A stretch of DNA of 33,104 nucleotides from Bradyrhizobium altum (lineage in GTDB: Bacteria; Pseudomonadota; Alphaproteobacteria; Rhizobiales; Xanthobacteraceae): assembly GCF_020889705.1 (NCBI RefSeq), contig NZ_JACMYP010000074.1:1-33104 (forward strand), in the 5' to 3' direction. Position numbers and translations under genes: made by a program. The notes under the pieces were generated by a model. It ran no database searches. It was not told the DNA's origin and was given only the letters and a program-made list of their open reading frames with translations. Shown here one piece after another: positions 23,516-30,884 of this stretch. Position 1 is the first letter of the stretch. Every line of letters starts with the position of its first letter.

Positions 23516-24790
23516 TCAGAGATTGCTCTCGGTGATCGCGGCGTAGACCATGGTGCGGAGCTCGCGCCGCAACGGATAGGCGCTCGACGGCAGCACCTGG
23601 GTCATGAAGATCGCGATCAGCTCCTCGGCCGGATCGATGAAGAACGACGTCGTCGCGGCGCCGCCCCAGTTGAATTCGCCCGGGCTGCCCGCGATCAGGG
23701 TCTGCGCCGGGTGCATGGTGACGGCGAAGCCGAGGCCGAAGCCGATGCCATTATAGGCGGCCTCGGCGAACATCGAGCGCGACATCGCCGGCAGGTCGAC
23801 GCCGCCGGGCAAATGGTTGGTGGCCATCAGCTTCAGCGTCTTCGGGCCGAGCAGCCGGACGCCGCCGAGCTCGCCGCCGTTGAGCAGCGCCCGGCAGAAG
23901 GTCAGATAGTCGGCCGCGGTCGAGCACAGCCCGCCGCCGCCGGAGACCAGCGAGGGCGGCGACAGGAACGAGCTGGTGGCCGGATCGTCCTGCAGCGTCA
24001 GCGTGCCCTTGCGCTCGGCCGCGAGCGGGTTGAAGCCGCCCTGCGGGTCGGCGGAATAGCAGGCGGCAAAGCGGTGCGCCTTGTCGGCCGGCACGAAGAA
24101 GTCGGTATCGTTCATGCCGAGCGGCTTGAAGATGCGCTCCTTCAGGAACTGCTCGAACGGCATGCCCGAAATCTTGCCGACGAGATAGCCGAGCACGTCG
24201 GTGGAGACCGAGTAGTTCCAGGCTTCACCCGGCGAGAACTCCAGCGGGATCTTCGCAAGATCCTCGATCATGCTGTCGAGCGTGCCGGCCTTGATGACCT
24301 CGCCGATCTTCTTTTCGCGATAGGCCGCGTCGACATTGGAGCGCTGCTGGAAGCCGTAGGTGAGACCCGAGGTGTGGCGCAGCAGATCGACGATGAGCAT
24401 CGGCCGGCCCGGCGGGCGGATCAGGAAGGCGGGCGCGGTGCCGGCAACGAATACGCCGAGGTTCTTCCATTCCGGAATGTATTTGGCGACCGGCTCGTCG
24501 AGCGCGATCTTGCCTTCCTCGACCAGCATCATGAAGGCGACCGAGGTGATCGGCTTGGTCATCGAATAGATGCGGAAGATGGTGTCGTCCTTCACCGGCA
24601 CCTTGCGCTCGAGATCGGCAAAGCCCTGGACGGTGGAATGCACGATCTTGCCGCGGCGGTAGATCAGGAGCTGGGTGCCGGGAAAGCGGCCGGAATCGAT
24701 GTAGCGGCTCTTCAGATGCGCTTCGAGGCGGTTGAGGGCGGTGGTCGACATTCCCGCGGATTCGGGCGAGGCAGGCGTGGGAGCTAACAT
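23516..24790 (-). CDS. serine hydrolase, class C beta-lactamase fold (family VIII esterase-like)
   Basis: The start at 24790 gives 424 residues; a longer frame reaching past 25000 overlaps the divergent gene and is not used. Ser76 and Lys79 form the SxxK motif in YSMTKPITS. Tyr193 in WNYSVSTDVLGYLVG is the YxN-position base, with serine following as in EstB-type esterases. FNWGGAATTSFFIDP near the end takes the place of the KTG motif. Such proteins are usually esterases or amide hydrolases rather than resistance enzymes. No signal peptide is seen, so it should be cytoplasmic. It is divergent from the dioxygenase gene across 148 bases, and a role in the same aromatic or ester-degrading pathway is possible. 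Confidence 0.85.
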   Translation of the reverse strand: MLAPTPASPESAGMSTTALNRLEAHLKSRYIDSGRFPGTQLLIYRRGKIVHSTVQGFADLERKVPVKDDTIFRIYSMTKPITSVAFMMLVEEGKIALDEPVAKYIPEWKNLGVFVAGTAPAFLIRPPGRPMLIVDLLRHTSGLTYGFQQRSNVDAAYREKKIGEVIKAGTLDSMIEDLAKIPLEFSPGEAWNYSVSTDVLGYLVGKISGMPFEQFLKERIFKPLGMNDTDFFVPADKAHRFAACYSADPQGGFNPLAAERKGTLTLQDDPATSSFLSPPSLVSGGGGLCSTAADYLTFCRALLNGGELGGVRLLGPKTLKLMATNHLPGGVDLPAMSRSMFAEAAYNGIGFGLGFAVTMHPAQTLIAGSPGEFNWGGAATTSFFIDPAEELIAIFMTQVLPSSAYPLRRELRTMVYAAITESNL

Positions 24791-24938
24791 CGGGCATTTT
24801 CTCCGGCTGGCGAGGCAGCCTTGATAGCCGAAAAGTGTCCGCTGCAGCAATCGGCCGCCGCTTACCGGCACCGGGCCGGTAGTGTACGGTCGGGCCCGCA
24901 ATCGTACCCTCAAGGGATACGTCAAGGAAAACGCCGAG

Positions 24939-25853
24939 ATGACCCAGTTCAACGAAACCGAGCTCACCACAGCCGTCATCCGCAGCTTCGACCAGACGCC
25001 CGATCCGCGGGCCAAGTTCCTGCTGCAGGAACTGGTGAAGTCGCTGCACGACTATGTGCGCAAGACCGATCTCACCTTCGAGGAATGGGACCACGCGATC
25101 GGCTTCCTGACCCGCACCGGGCAGAAGTGCACGGACATCCGCCAGGAATTCATCCTGCTGTCCGACGTGCTCGGCGTGTCGATGCTGGTCGATGCGGTCA
25201 ACCACCGGGATCGCGACGGCGCGACCGAGACCACCGTGCTCGGCCCGTTCTATGTCGGCGAGCACAAGGTGACGCCGCACGGCACCGACATCTCGGCAAG
25301 CCTGCCCGGCGAGCGCATGTTCGTGCAAAGCCGCGTCACCGACCTCGACGGCAAGCCGCTAGCCAATGTGCCGGTCGATATCTGGCACGCGGACGACGAC
25401 GGCTACTATGACTCGCAGAAGCCGAGCTATGCCACCGAAGGCCCGTCCTCGCGGGCGCGCTTCGTCACCGATGCCGACGGCCGCTTCTTCTTCCGCACCA
25501 TCGTGCCGTGCAGCTATCCGATCCCGACCGATGGTCCGGTCGGGCAGATGATCACGCAGACCAACCGGCATCCGATGCGGCCGGCGCATGTGCACTTCCT
25601 GGTCAACGCCAAGGGCCATGAGCCGCTGATCACGCATGTGTTCGTCGAAGGCGACAAGTACATCGATTCCGATGTCGTGTTCGGCGTGAAGGACGAACTG
25701 ATCGCCAAGGTCGAACGGCACACCGATCCTGTGATGCCTGACGGCCAGCGCTCGGATGGCCCGTGGAGCCTGATGACCTACGAATTCCACGTGAAGCCCG
25801 GCGGCGGAATGGCGCCCGCGCCGCTCGGCACCAAGGTCGCCGAAGACGCCTGA
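24939..25853 (+). CDS. intradiol ring-cleavage dioxygenase, hydroxyquinol 1,2-dioxygenase-like
   Basis: The start at 24939 (MTQFNETELTTAVI) gives 304 residues; the frame extends further upstream without family features. Non-haem Fe(III) ligands fit Y157 (DDDGYYD), Y193 (CSYPIP), H217 and H219 (RPAHVHF). The N-terminal helical domain (residues 1-100) is the dimerisation domain of catechol/hydroxyquinol dioxygenases. The YPIPTDGPVG and HPMRPAHVHF stretches resemble hydroxyquinol 1,2-dioxygenase more than catechol 1,2-dioxygenase. The reaction would cleave hydroxyquinol to maleylacetate or catechol to cis,cis-muconate. No maleylacetate reductase or muconate cycloisomerase gene is in the window. 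Confidence 0.88.
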   Translation: MTQFNETELTTAVIRSFDQTPDPRAKFLLQELVKSLHDYVRKTDLTFEEWDHAIGFLTRTGQKCTDIRQEFILLSDVLGVSMLVDAVNHRDRDGATETTVLGPFYVGEHKVTPHGTDISASLPGERMFVQSRVTDLDGKPLANVPVDIWHADDDGYYDSQKPSYATEGPSSRARFVTDADGRFFFRTIVPCSYPIPTDGPVGQMITQTNRHPMRPAHVHFLVNAKGHEPLITHVFVEGDKYIDSDVVFGVKDELIAKVERHTDPVMPDGQRSDGPWSLMTYEFHVKPGGGMAPAPLGTKVAEDA

Positions 25854-25922
25854 TCACTGCCGTCCAAGCGCTTTGCTCAATTCATGTGCGGCGCACAAGA
25901 TTTGGGCGAATCGCATTTTTTG

Positions 25923-25949
25923 GCAGCGCGCGGAGACTCCGCGCGCTGC
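25923..25949. terminator. strong hairpin downstream of the dioxygenase gene
   Basis: A perfect 12-bp stem, GCAGCGCGCGGA and its complement, closes a 3-base loop. The T-run lies before the stem on the plus strand, not after it, so it is not a standard intrinsic terminator. It may protect or end the dioxygenase transcript. Confidence 0.5.
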
Positions 25950-26000
25950 GACAAGTTGCGCAAAACATTGCAATAAAATCGATTTTTGCACTGCGGTAGC

Positions 26001-26017
26001 TTGGCACAAGGCTTGAA
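26001..26017 (+). promoter_or_regulatory. candidate sigma-54 promoter for the nitrate-type importer
   Basis: TTGGCACAAGGCTTGAA matches the consensus TGGCACG-N4-TTGCW with the correct spacing. The exception is that the -12 cytosine is A, a normally invariant base. Nitrogen control through NtrC/RpoN would suit a nitrate importer. No convincing NtrC site was found upstream. Confidence 0.4.
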
Positions 26018-26084
26018 TAGTCAGCTGCCGACGCCATTGAAGCCGTCCCTCGAGGCCACCCCATCGGATTTCTGACGCCGCCAG

Positions 26085-26112
26085 ACCGGGCATCCCCGGT
26101 GCATGCCCTTTT
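26085..26112 (+). promoter_or_regulatory. possible attenuator with mutually exclusive hairpins
   Basis: ACCGGG pairs with CCCGGT (26085-26100) across a 4-base loop. Alternatively GGGCAT (26088-26093) pairs with ATGCCC (26103-26108) and is followed by TTTT, a terminator shape. The two structures share bases and cannot form together. Confidence 0.35.
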
Positions 26113-26149
26113 GCGCCCTGCGCGCGTCGCCACCCGATGAACGGTGCTC

Positions 26150-26185
26150 GACGCAAAGACGCAACACAGTGACGCAACGACGCAA
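26150..26185 (+). repeat. four GACGCAA repeats just before the importer gene
   Basis: GACGCAA occurs at 26150, 26158, 26171 and 26179: two pairs with an 8-base step, set 13 bases apart. The last copy ends 10 bases before the start codon and overlaps the ribosome-site region (AAAGGA). Confidence 0.6.
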
Positions 26186-26195
26186 AGGACGACCG

Positions 26196-27512
26196 ATGAC
26201 CAAGCCCAGCAACACGCCCCGAGGCCGCGCGATCAGCCGTCGCCGGCTCCTGAAGGCAACCGGCGGCGCCGCCGCGCTGCTCGCCGCAGCCAAGCTGAAT
26301 TTTCCCGCTGGTGCATTCGCGCAGGGCGCAGGTCCGGAAGTGAAGGGCGCCAAGCTCGGCTTCATCGCGCTGACCGACGCCTCGCCGCTGTTCGTCGCCA
26401 AGGAGAAGGGCATCTTCGCCAAATACGGCATGCCCGATGTCGAGGTGCAGAAGCAGGCCTCGTGGGGCACCACGCGCGACAATCTCGTGCTCGGCTCCGA
26501 GGGCAATGGCATCGACGGCGCGCATATCCTGACTCCGATGCCGTATCTGATCTCGGCCGGCAAGGTGACGCAGAACAATCAACCGACGCCGATGTACATC
26601 ATGGCGCGGCTCAATCTGAACGGTCAGTGCATCTCGGTCGCCAAGGAATATGCCGATCTCAAGGTCGGCGTCGACACCACGCCGTTCAAGGCGGCGCTGG
26701 AGAAGAAGAAGGCGAGCGGCAAGGCCGTGAAGGCCGCGATGACCTTCCCCGGCGGCACGCATGATCTCTGGATCCGCTACTGGCTCGCTGCCGGCGGCAT
26801 CGATCCCGACAAGGACATCGAGACCATCGTGGTGCCGCCCGCGCAGATGGTCGCCAACATGAAGGTCGGCACCATGGACTGCTTCTGCGTCTGCGAGCCG
26901 TGGAATCTGCAGCTGATCCATCAGGACATCGGCTACACCGCGATCACCACCGGCGAGCTCTGGGACAAGCATCCGGAGAAATCGTTCGGCCTGCGCGCAG
27001 CGTGGGTCGACAAGAACCCGAAGGCCGCGAAGGCGCTGCTGATGGCCGTGATGGAAGCGCAGCAGTGGTGCGAGAAGACGGAGAATCGCGAGGAGACCGC
27101 GGCGATCTGCGCCAAGCGGCAGTGGATCAACTGCCCGGTCGAGGACATCACCGATCGCATGAAGGGCAAGTTCGACTACGGCACCGGCCGGGTGGTCGAG
27201 AACTCGCCGCAGCAGATGCGGTTCTGGAAGGACAACGCGTCCTACCCCTACCAGAGCCACGACCTCTGGTTCCTGACCGAGGATATCCGCTGGGGCAAGT
27301 ACGAGGCGGGTTTCGACACCAAGGCGCTGATCGCCAAGGTCAACCGCGAGGATCTCTGGAAGGAGGCCGCCAAGGAGCTCGGCGTGCCGGCATCGGAGAT
27401 TCCGGCCTCGACCTCGCGCGGCAAGGAGACCTTCTTCGACGGCAAGGTGTTCGATCCCGCCGATCCCGCCGCTTACCTGAAGTCGCTGTCCATCAAGCGT
27501 GTCGACGTCTGA
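26196..27512 (+). CDS. nitrate-type ABC transporter substrate-binding protein (NrtA/CmpA family)
   Basis: The start at 26196 gives 438 residues. The N-terminus SRRRLLKATGG is a twin-arginine (Tat) signal with a likely cut after AFA near residue 43. The mature protein begins KGAKLGFIALTDASPLFVAKEKGIFAKYG, the classic opening of NrtA/CmpA binding proteins. GTHDLWIRYWLAAGGIDPDKDIETIVVPPAQMVANMKVGTMD and EPWNLQL are also typical. The family binds nitrate, nitrite, bicarbonate or related anions, and nitrate is the default annotation. It is followed by a hairpin, then the permease and ATPase genes. Confidence 0.9.
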   Translation: MTKPSNTPRGRAISRRRLLKATGGAAALLAAAKLNFPAGAFAQGAGPEVKGAKLGFIALTDASPLFVAKEKGIFAKYGMPDVEVQKQASWGTTRDNLVLGSEGNGIDGAHILTPMPYLISAGKVTQNNQPTPMYIMARLNLNGQCISVAKEYADLKVGVDTTPFKAALEKKKASGKAVKAAMTFPGGTHDLWIRYWLAAGGIDPDKDIETIVVPPAQMVANMKVGTMDCFCVCEPWNLQLIHQDIGYTAITTGELWDKHPEKSFGLRAAWVDKNPKAAKALLMAVMEAQQWCEKTENREETAAICAKRQWINCPVEDITDRMKGKFDYGTGRVVENSPQQMRFWKDNASYPYQSHDLWFLTEDIRWGKYEAGFDTKALIAKVNREDLWKEAAKELGVPASEIPASTSRGKETFFDGKVFDPADPAAYLKSLSIKRVDV

Positions 27513-27522
27513 GTTGACCATA

Positions 27523-27544
27523 GGGCCGCGCTCTGGCGCGGCCC
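27523..27544 (+). promoter_or_regulatory. intercistronic hairpin after the binding-protein gene
   Basis: A perfect 9-bp stem, GGGCCGCGC and its complement, closes a TCTG loop in the 60-base gap between binding-protein and permease genes. Such hairpins often stabilise the upstream message, giving more binding protein than permease. Confidence 0.6.
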
Positions 27545-27572
27545 GTCCTCTGACCACGGAGACTGTCTGTCA

Positions 27573-28475
27573 ATGTCGATGCCTGCCATGAAGACCGAAG
27601 TGTCAGCGGTGGCGATCCCGCAGGCCGCTGCCGCGGCGCCGGTCGTCACCATGACGCCAAAGCGCGCACCGCGCGCCGAGACCTACGCAAAGATGGCGAA
27701 GGAGACCGCGGCGCGCGCGGTGCCGCCGTTGATCGTGGTCGCGCTGCTGCTGGTGGTGTGGGAGCTGATCTGCCGGCGCGCCGGCTCCAGCCTGCCGCCG
27801 CCGTCAAAAGTGTTCAAGGACACCAGGGAGCTGATCCTCGATCCGTTCTTCGACAATGGCGGCATCGACAAGGGCCTGTTCTGGCATCTCTCCGCCAGCC
27901 TGCAGCGCGTCGCCTACGGCTATTCGCTGGCGGCGATCGCGGGCATCGCGCTCGGCACGCTGGTCGGCCAGTCGGTCTGGGCGATGCGTGGTCTCGATCC
28001 GCTGTTCCAGGTGCTGCGCACCATCCCGCCGCTGGCGTGGCTGCCGCTGTCGCTCGCCGCCTTCCGCGACGGCCAGCCCTCGGCGATCTTCGTGATCTTC
28101 ATCACCTCGGTGTGGCCGATCATCATCAACACCGCGGTCGGCATCCGCAACATCCCGCAGGACTACCGCAACGTCGCCGCCGTGGTGCAGCTCAATCCGC
28201 TGGAGTTCTTCACCAAGATCATGATCCCGGCGGCCGCGCCCTACATATTCACCGGCCTGCGCATCGGCATCGGGCTGTCCTGGCTCGCGATCGTCGCCGC
28301 GGAAATGCTGATCGGCGGCGTCGGCATCGGCTTCTTCATCTGGGACGCATGGAATTCCTCGCACATCAGCGAAATCATCCTGGCGCTGTTCTATGTCGGC
28401 ATCATCGGCTTCGTGCTCGACCGGCTCATTGCGGGCCTCGGCAAAGTCGTGACCCGCGGCACGGCTGCGAACTGA
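27573..28475 (+). CDS. nitrate-type ABC transporter permease (NrtB family)
   Basis: The 300-residue inner-membrane permease has an extended Ala/Pro-rich N-terminal tail of about 45 residues before the first helix (PPLIVVALLLVVWELI). FWHLSASLQRVAYGYSLAAIAGIALGTLVG and LRTIPPLAWLPLSLAAFRDGQPSAIFVIF are strongly NrtB-like. The coupling loop is in YRNVAAVVQLNPLEFFTKIMIPAAAPYI. About six helices are present, and it ends near VLDRLIAGLGKVVTRG. A weak GGAG site lies upstream of the ATG. It is followed after 10 bases by the ATPase gene and should form a homodimeric channel. Confidence 0.92.
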   Translation: MSMPAMKTEVSAVAIPQAAAAAPVVTMTPKRAPRAETYAKMAKETAARAVPPLIVVALLLVVWELICRRAGSSLPPPSKVFKDTRELILDPFFDNGGIDKGLFWHLSASLQRVAYGYSLAAIAGIALGTLVGQSVWAMRGLDPLFQVLRTIPPLAWLPLSLAAFRDGQPSAIFVIFITSVWPIIINTAVGIRNIPQDYRNVAAVVQLNPLEFFTKIMIPAAAPYIFTGLRIGIGLSWLAIVAAEMLIGGVGIGFFIWDAWNSSHISEIILALFYVGIIGFVLDRLIAGLGKVVTRGTAAN

Positions 28476-28485
28476 GGGACAAGTC

Positions 28486-29280
28486 ATGCAGGCTTATCTG
28501 AAGCTCGACCACATCGACAAGACTTTTACCCGCGGCAGCGCCACCACCGAGGTTCTGAAGGACATCAACCTGACGATCGAGAAGGGCGAATACGTCTCGA
28601 TCATCGGCCATTCCGGCTGCGGCAAGTCGACCCTGCTCAATATCGTGGCCGGTCTCACCGGCGCCACCAATGGTGGCGTGCTGCTGGAGAACCGCGAGGT
28701 CAACGCGCCGGGGCCGGATCGCGCCGTCGTATTCCAGAACCACAGCCTGCTGCCGTGGCTGACCGTCTACGAGAACGTCAAGCTCGGCGTTGACAAGGTG
28801 TTTGCCAGGACCAAGAGCAGGGCCGAGCGCGACGCCTGGGTGATCCACAATCTCAGCCTCGTGCAGATGGCGCATGCCAAGGACAAACGGCCGAGCGAGA
28901 TATCGGGCGGCATGAAGCAGCGCGTCGGCATCGCGCGTGCGCTCGCAATGGAGCCCAAGGTCCTGCTGCTCGACGAGCCGTTCGGCGCGCTCGACGCGCT
29001 GACCCGGGCGCATCTGCAGGATTCGGTGATGGCGCTGCACCAGAAGCTCGGCAACACCATCCTGATGATCACCCACGACGTCGACGAGGCCGTGCTGCTG
29101 TCGGACCGCATCGTCATGATGACCAACGGCCCGAGCGCACGGATCGGCGAGGTGCTCGAGGTGCCCTTGGCGCGCCCGCGCAAGCGGCTCGAGCTCGCGA
29201 CCAACCCCGGCTACCTGAAATGCCGGCAGCGCGTGCTCGAATTCCTCTATGAGCGCCACAGCTTCGTCGAGGCGGCATGA
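28486..29280 (+). CDS. nitrate-type ABC transporter ATP-binding protein (NrtD family)
   Basis: The 264-residue ATPase has Walker A GHSGCGKST at 41-49, the Q-loop at Q84 in VVFQNHSLLPWLTVYENV, the signature ISGGMKQRVGIAR at 139-151, Walker B VLLLDEPFGALD at 159-170 and the switch histidine in MITHDVDEAVLLSDRI. The tail with PFARPRKR-like VPLARPRKRLELATNPGY is typical of NrtC/NrtD. There is no NrtC-type regulatory binding-protein fusion, so regulation by intracellular nitrate through a fused domain is not expected. It is followed by a terminator-like hairpin and then the globin gene. Confidence 0.92.
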   Translation: MQAYLKLDHIDKTFTRGSATTEVLKDINLTIEKGEYVSIIGHSGCGKSTLLNIVAGLTGATNGGVLLENREVNAPGPDRAVVFQNHSLLPWLTVYENVKLGVDKVFARTKSRAERDAWVIHNLSLVQMAHAKDKRPSEISGGMKQRVGIARALAMEPKVLLLDEPFGALDALTRAHLQDSVMALHQKLGNTILMITHDVDEAVLLSDRIVMMTNGPSARIGEVLEVPLARPRKRLELATNPGYLKCRQRVLEFLYERHSFVEAA

Positions 29281-29291
29281 GCTGCGCCTCG

Positions 29292-29310
29292 CTCACGTGA
29301 GAGCTTTTTT
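29292..29310 (+). terminator. terminator-like hairpin after the ATPase gene
   Basis: The palindrome CTCACGTGAG is followed after AGC by six T. The stem is short (5 bp, with possible extension), so termination is probably partial, which would let some transcripts continue into the globin gene. Confidence 0.5.
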
Positions 29311-29360
29311 CGGCCTCGCCGCAATGGCGCTGCGAGGAAGCAGCGTGCACGGAGGCACAC

Positions 29361-29786
29361 ATGACGGAAGACCAGGTCAAGCTCGTCCAGCAGACCTTCG
29401 CCAAGGTTGCACCGATCTCGGAGCAGGCGGCGATCATCTTCTATGACCGCCTGTTCGAGGTCGCGCCCGGCGTGAAGGCGATGTTTCCCTCTGATATGAC
29501 CGAGCAGCGCAAGAAGCTGATGGGAACGCTTGCCGTCGTCGTCAACGGATTGAGCAATCTATCGTCAGTGCTTCCCGCCGCGAGTGCGCTCGCCAAGCGC
29601 CATGTCGGCTATGGCGCCAGGCCCGAGCATTATCCGGTGGTCGGCGGCGCATTGCTGTGGACCTTGGAGAAGGGCCTCGGCGAAGCCTGGACGCCTGACG
29701 TCGCCGCCGCATGGACCGCGGCCTACGGCACGCTGTCCGGCTACATGATTTCGGAAGCCTATGGCAGCGCGCAGGCGGCGGAGTAG
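29361..29786 (+). CDS. single-domain bacterial globin
   Basis: The 141-residue protein resembles Vitreoscilla-type haemoglobin and the globin domain of flavohaemoglobins. Likely haem-pocket residues are Tyr28 (B10, FYDRLF), Phe42 (CD1, MFPSDM), Gln49 (E7 region) and His81 as proximal ligand in KRHVGYGARPEHYPVV. No reductase domain follows. GGAGG precedes the ATG by eight bases. It lies 80 bases after the nitrate-type importer genes on the same strand. In Bradyrhizobium diazoefficiens a single-domain globin (Bjgb) sits in a nitrate-assimilation cluster and takes part in NO detoxification, so a similar role is a reasonable inference. Confidence 0.88.
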   Translation: MTEDQVKLVQQTFAKVAPISEQAAIIFYDRLFEVAPGVKAMFPSDMTEQRKKLMGTLAVVVNGLSNLSSVLPAASALAKRHVGYGARPEHYPVVGGALLWTLEKGLGEAWTPDVAAAWTAAYGTLSGYMISEAYGSAQAAE

Positions 29787-29817
29787 GGCGACGATCATCG
29801 GCCCACGCCGCTCGAAA

Positions 29818-29837
29818 TCAGTTCCGCTAGGAACTGA
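29818..29837. repeat. short hairpin downstream of the globin gene
   Basis: TCAGTTCC and GGAACTGA pair across a GCTA loop, an 8-bp perfect stem about 30 bases past the globin stop. There is no T-run. It directly precedes the larger repeat at 29849. Confidence 0.5.
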
Positions 29838-29848
29838 ACGTCCATCCG

Positions 29849-29933
29849 CGTCATTGCGAGCGTAGCGAAGCAATCCATACCTCCGCTGGCCGAGAGATGG
29901 ATTGCTTCGTCGCTATCGCTCCTCGCAATGACG
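29849..29933. repeat. intergenic palindromic repeat of Bradyrhizobium type
   Basis: The long imperfect dyad begins CGTCATTGCGAG and ends CTCGCAATGACG. Inner arms AAGCAATCCAT and ATGGATTGCTT flank a short centre. I recall this as one of the most common intergenic repeats in Bradyrhizobium genomes. Confidence 0.8.
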
Positions 29934-29981
29934 AAAGGATCGATCTAAGGTCCACCCGCTCCGCCAACGGGTGAACCAATA

Positions 29982-30884
29982 ATGATGTTCCTGGAAACGC
30001 CGCCGAAACTGATCCCGACCGAGGTCTTCTCCGCCGTGCCGGCCGAGTTCCGCCGCAAGGTGGCGAGTGAATGGGCCGACGCCAACCGGCCGGGCGCGGT
30101 GACCGATTGCTTCATCGAGGGACCATCGTTCGATGCCGATGGCAACCTCTACATCGTCGACATTCCGTTCGGCCGCATCTTCAGGATTGCGCTGGACAAA
30201 TCATGGACGCAGGTCGCCGAATATGACGGCTGGCCGAATGGGCTGAAGATCGACGCCAAAGGCCGCATCCTGATCGCCGACTACCGGCACGGGCTGATGG
30301 AGCTCGATGCCAAATCGGGCGAGGTCACGCCGCTGCTGCGCTCGCGCAATTCGGAATCATTCCGCGGCTGCAACGATCTGCACATCGCTTCGAACGGTGA
30401 CATCTACTTCACCGACCAGGGCCAGACCGGGCTGCACGATCCGACCGGCCGCGTCTATCGATTGAAAACCAGCGGGCAGCTAGACTGCCTGATCGACACC
30501 GGCATCAGCCCGAACGGCTTGGTGCTCGATCCGCACGAGGCGGTGCTGTTCGTCGCCATGACACGCGACAATGCGGTGTGGCGCGCGCCGTTCATGAAGG
30601 ACGGCAGCGTGTCCAAGGTCGGACGGTTCTGCTCGCTGTTCGGCCCGAGCGGACCGGACGGCATGACGATGGACAGGGCGGAGCGGCTGTTCGTCGCGCA
30701 CGCCTCGCTCGGCCACGTCTTCGTGTTCGCTCCGAACGGCGAGTGCATCGCGCGGATCAAGTCCTGCGCCGGCCAGAGCTGCACCAATGTCGCGATCGGC
30801 GGCGCCAACCGCGACCGGCTCTACATCACGGAATCGGTGACGGGCACGGTGCTGGTCGCCGATATCAGCGGGCTCGACGGATAG
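29982..30884 (+). CDS. SMP-30/gluconolactonase/LRE family protein
   Basis: The 300-residue six-bladed beta-propeller protein should be a metal-dependent lactonase or related hydrolase. The divalent-metal ligands of the family fit E46 (FIEGPSFD), N131 (GCNDLHI), N178 (SPNGLVLD) and D226 (GPDGMTMD). Blade repeats of the form D-x-x-G-x-L/I-Y appear, for example DADGNLYIVD and ASNGDIYFTD. There is no signal peptide, so it is likely cytoplasmic. The start ATG is doubled (ATGATG) and the ribosome site is weak. The stop codon abuts the stop codon of the convergent amidotransferase pseudogene. The lactone substrate is unknown. Confidence 0.88.
   Translation: MMFLETPPKLIPTEVFSAVPAEFRRKVASEWADANRPGAVTDCFIEGPSFDADGNLYIVDIPFGRIFRIALDKSWTQVAEYDGWPNGLKIDAKGRILIADYRHGLMELDAKSGEVTPLLRSRNSESFRGCNDLHIASNGDIYFTDQGQTGLHDPTGRVYRLKTSGQLDCLIDTGISPNGLVLDPHEAVLFVAMTRDNAVWRAPFMKDGSVSKVGRFCSLFGPSGPDGMTMDRAERLFVAHASLGHVFVFAPNGECIARIKSCAGQSCTNVAIGGANRDRLYITESVTGTVLVADISGLDG

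Larger units (their letters stand above)
25854..26195. other. 342-base leader and promoter region of the nitrate-type importer
   Basis: No gene is seen. It holds a strong hairpin (25923-25949), an AT-rich palindrome AAAATCGATTTT (25975-25986), a sigma-54-like element (26001-26017), a possible attenuator (26085-26112) and four GACGCAA copies (26150-26185), listed separately. The stretch 25900-26020 is clearly richer in A and T than its surroundings. Confidence 0.65.

Noticed and set aside
25915..25949. Canonical intrinsic terminator after the dioxygenase gene
   Set aside because: The stem is perfect, but the T-run lies 5-prime of it on the plus strand and would read as A on the minus strand, so neither direction fits.
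25854..27557. 567-codon open frame on the minus strand
   Set aside because: It is antisense to the nitrate-type binding-protein gene and extends through its leader; no domain is recognisable.
29830..29860. GGAAC followed by a possible -10 element as an EcfG stress promoter
   Set aside because: No CGTT is present at the required 16-17-base spacing, and the GGAAC is part of a hairpin and repeat.
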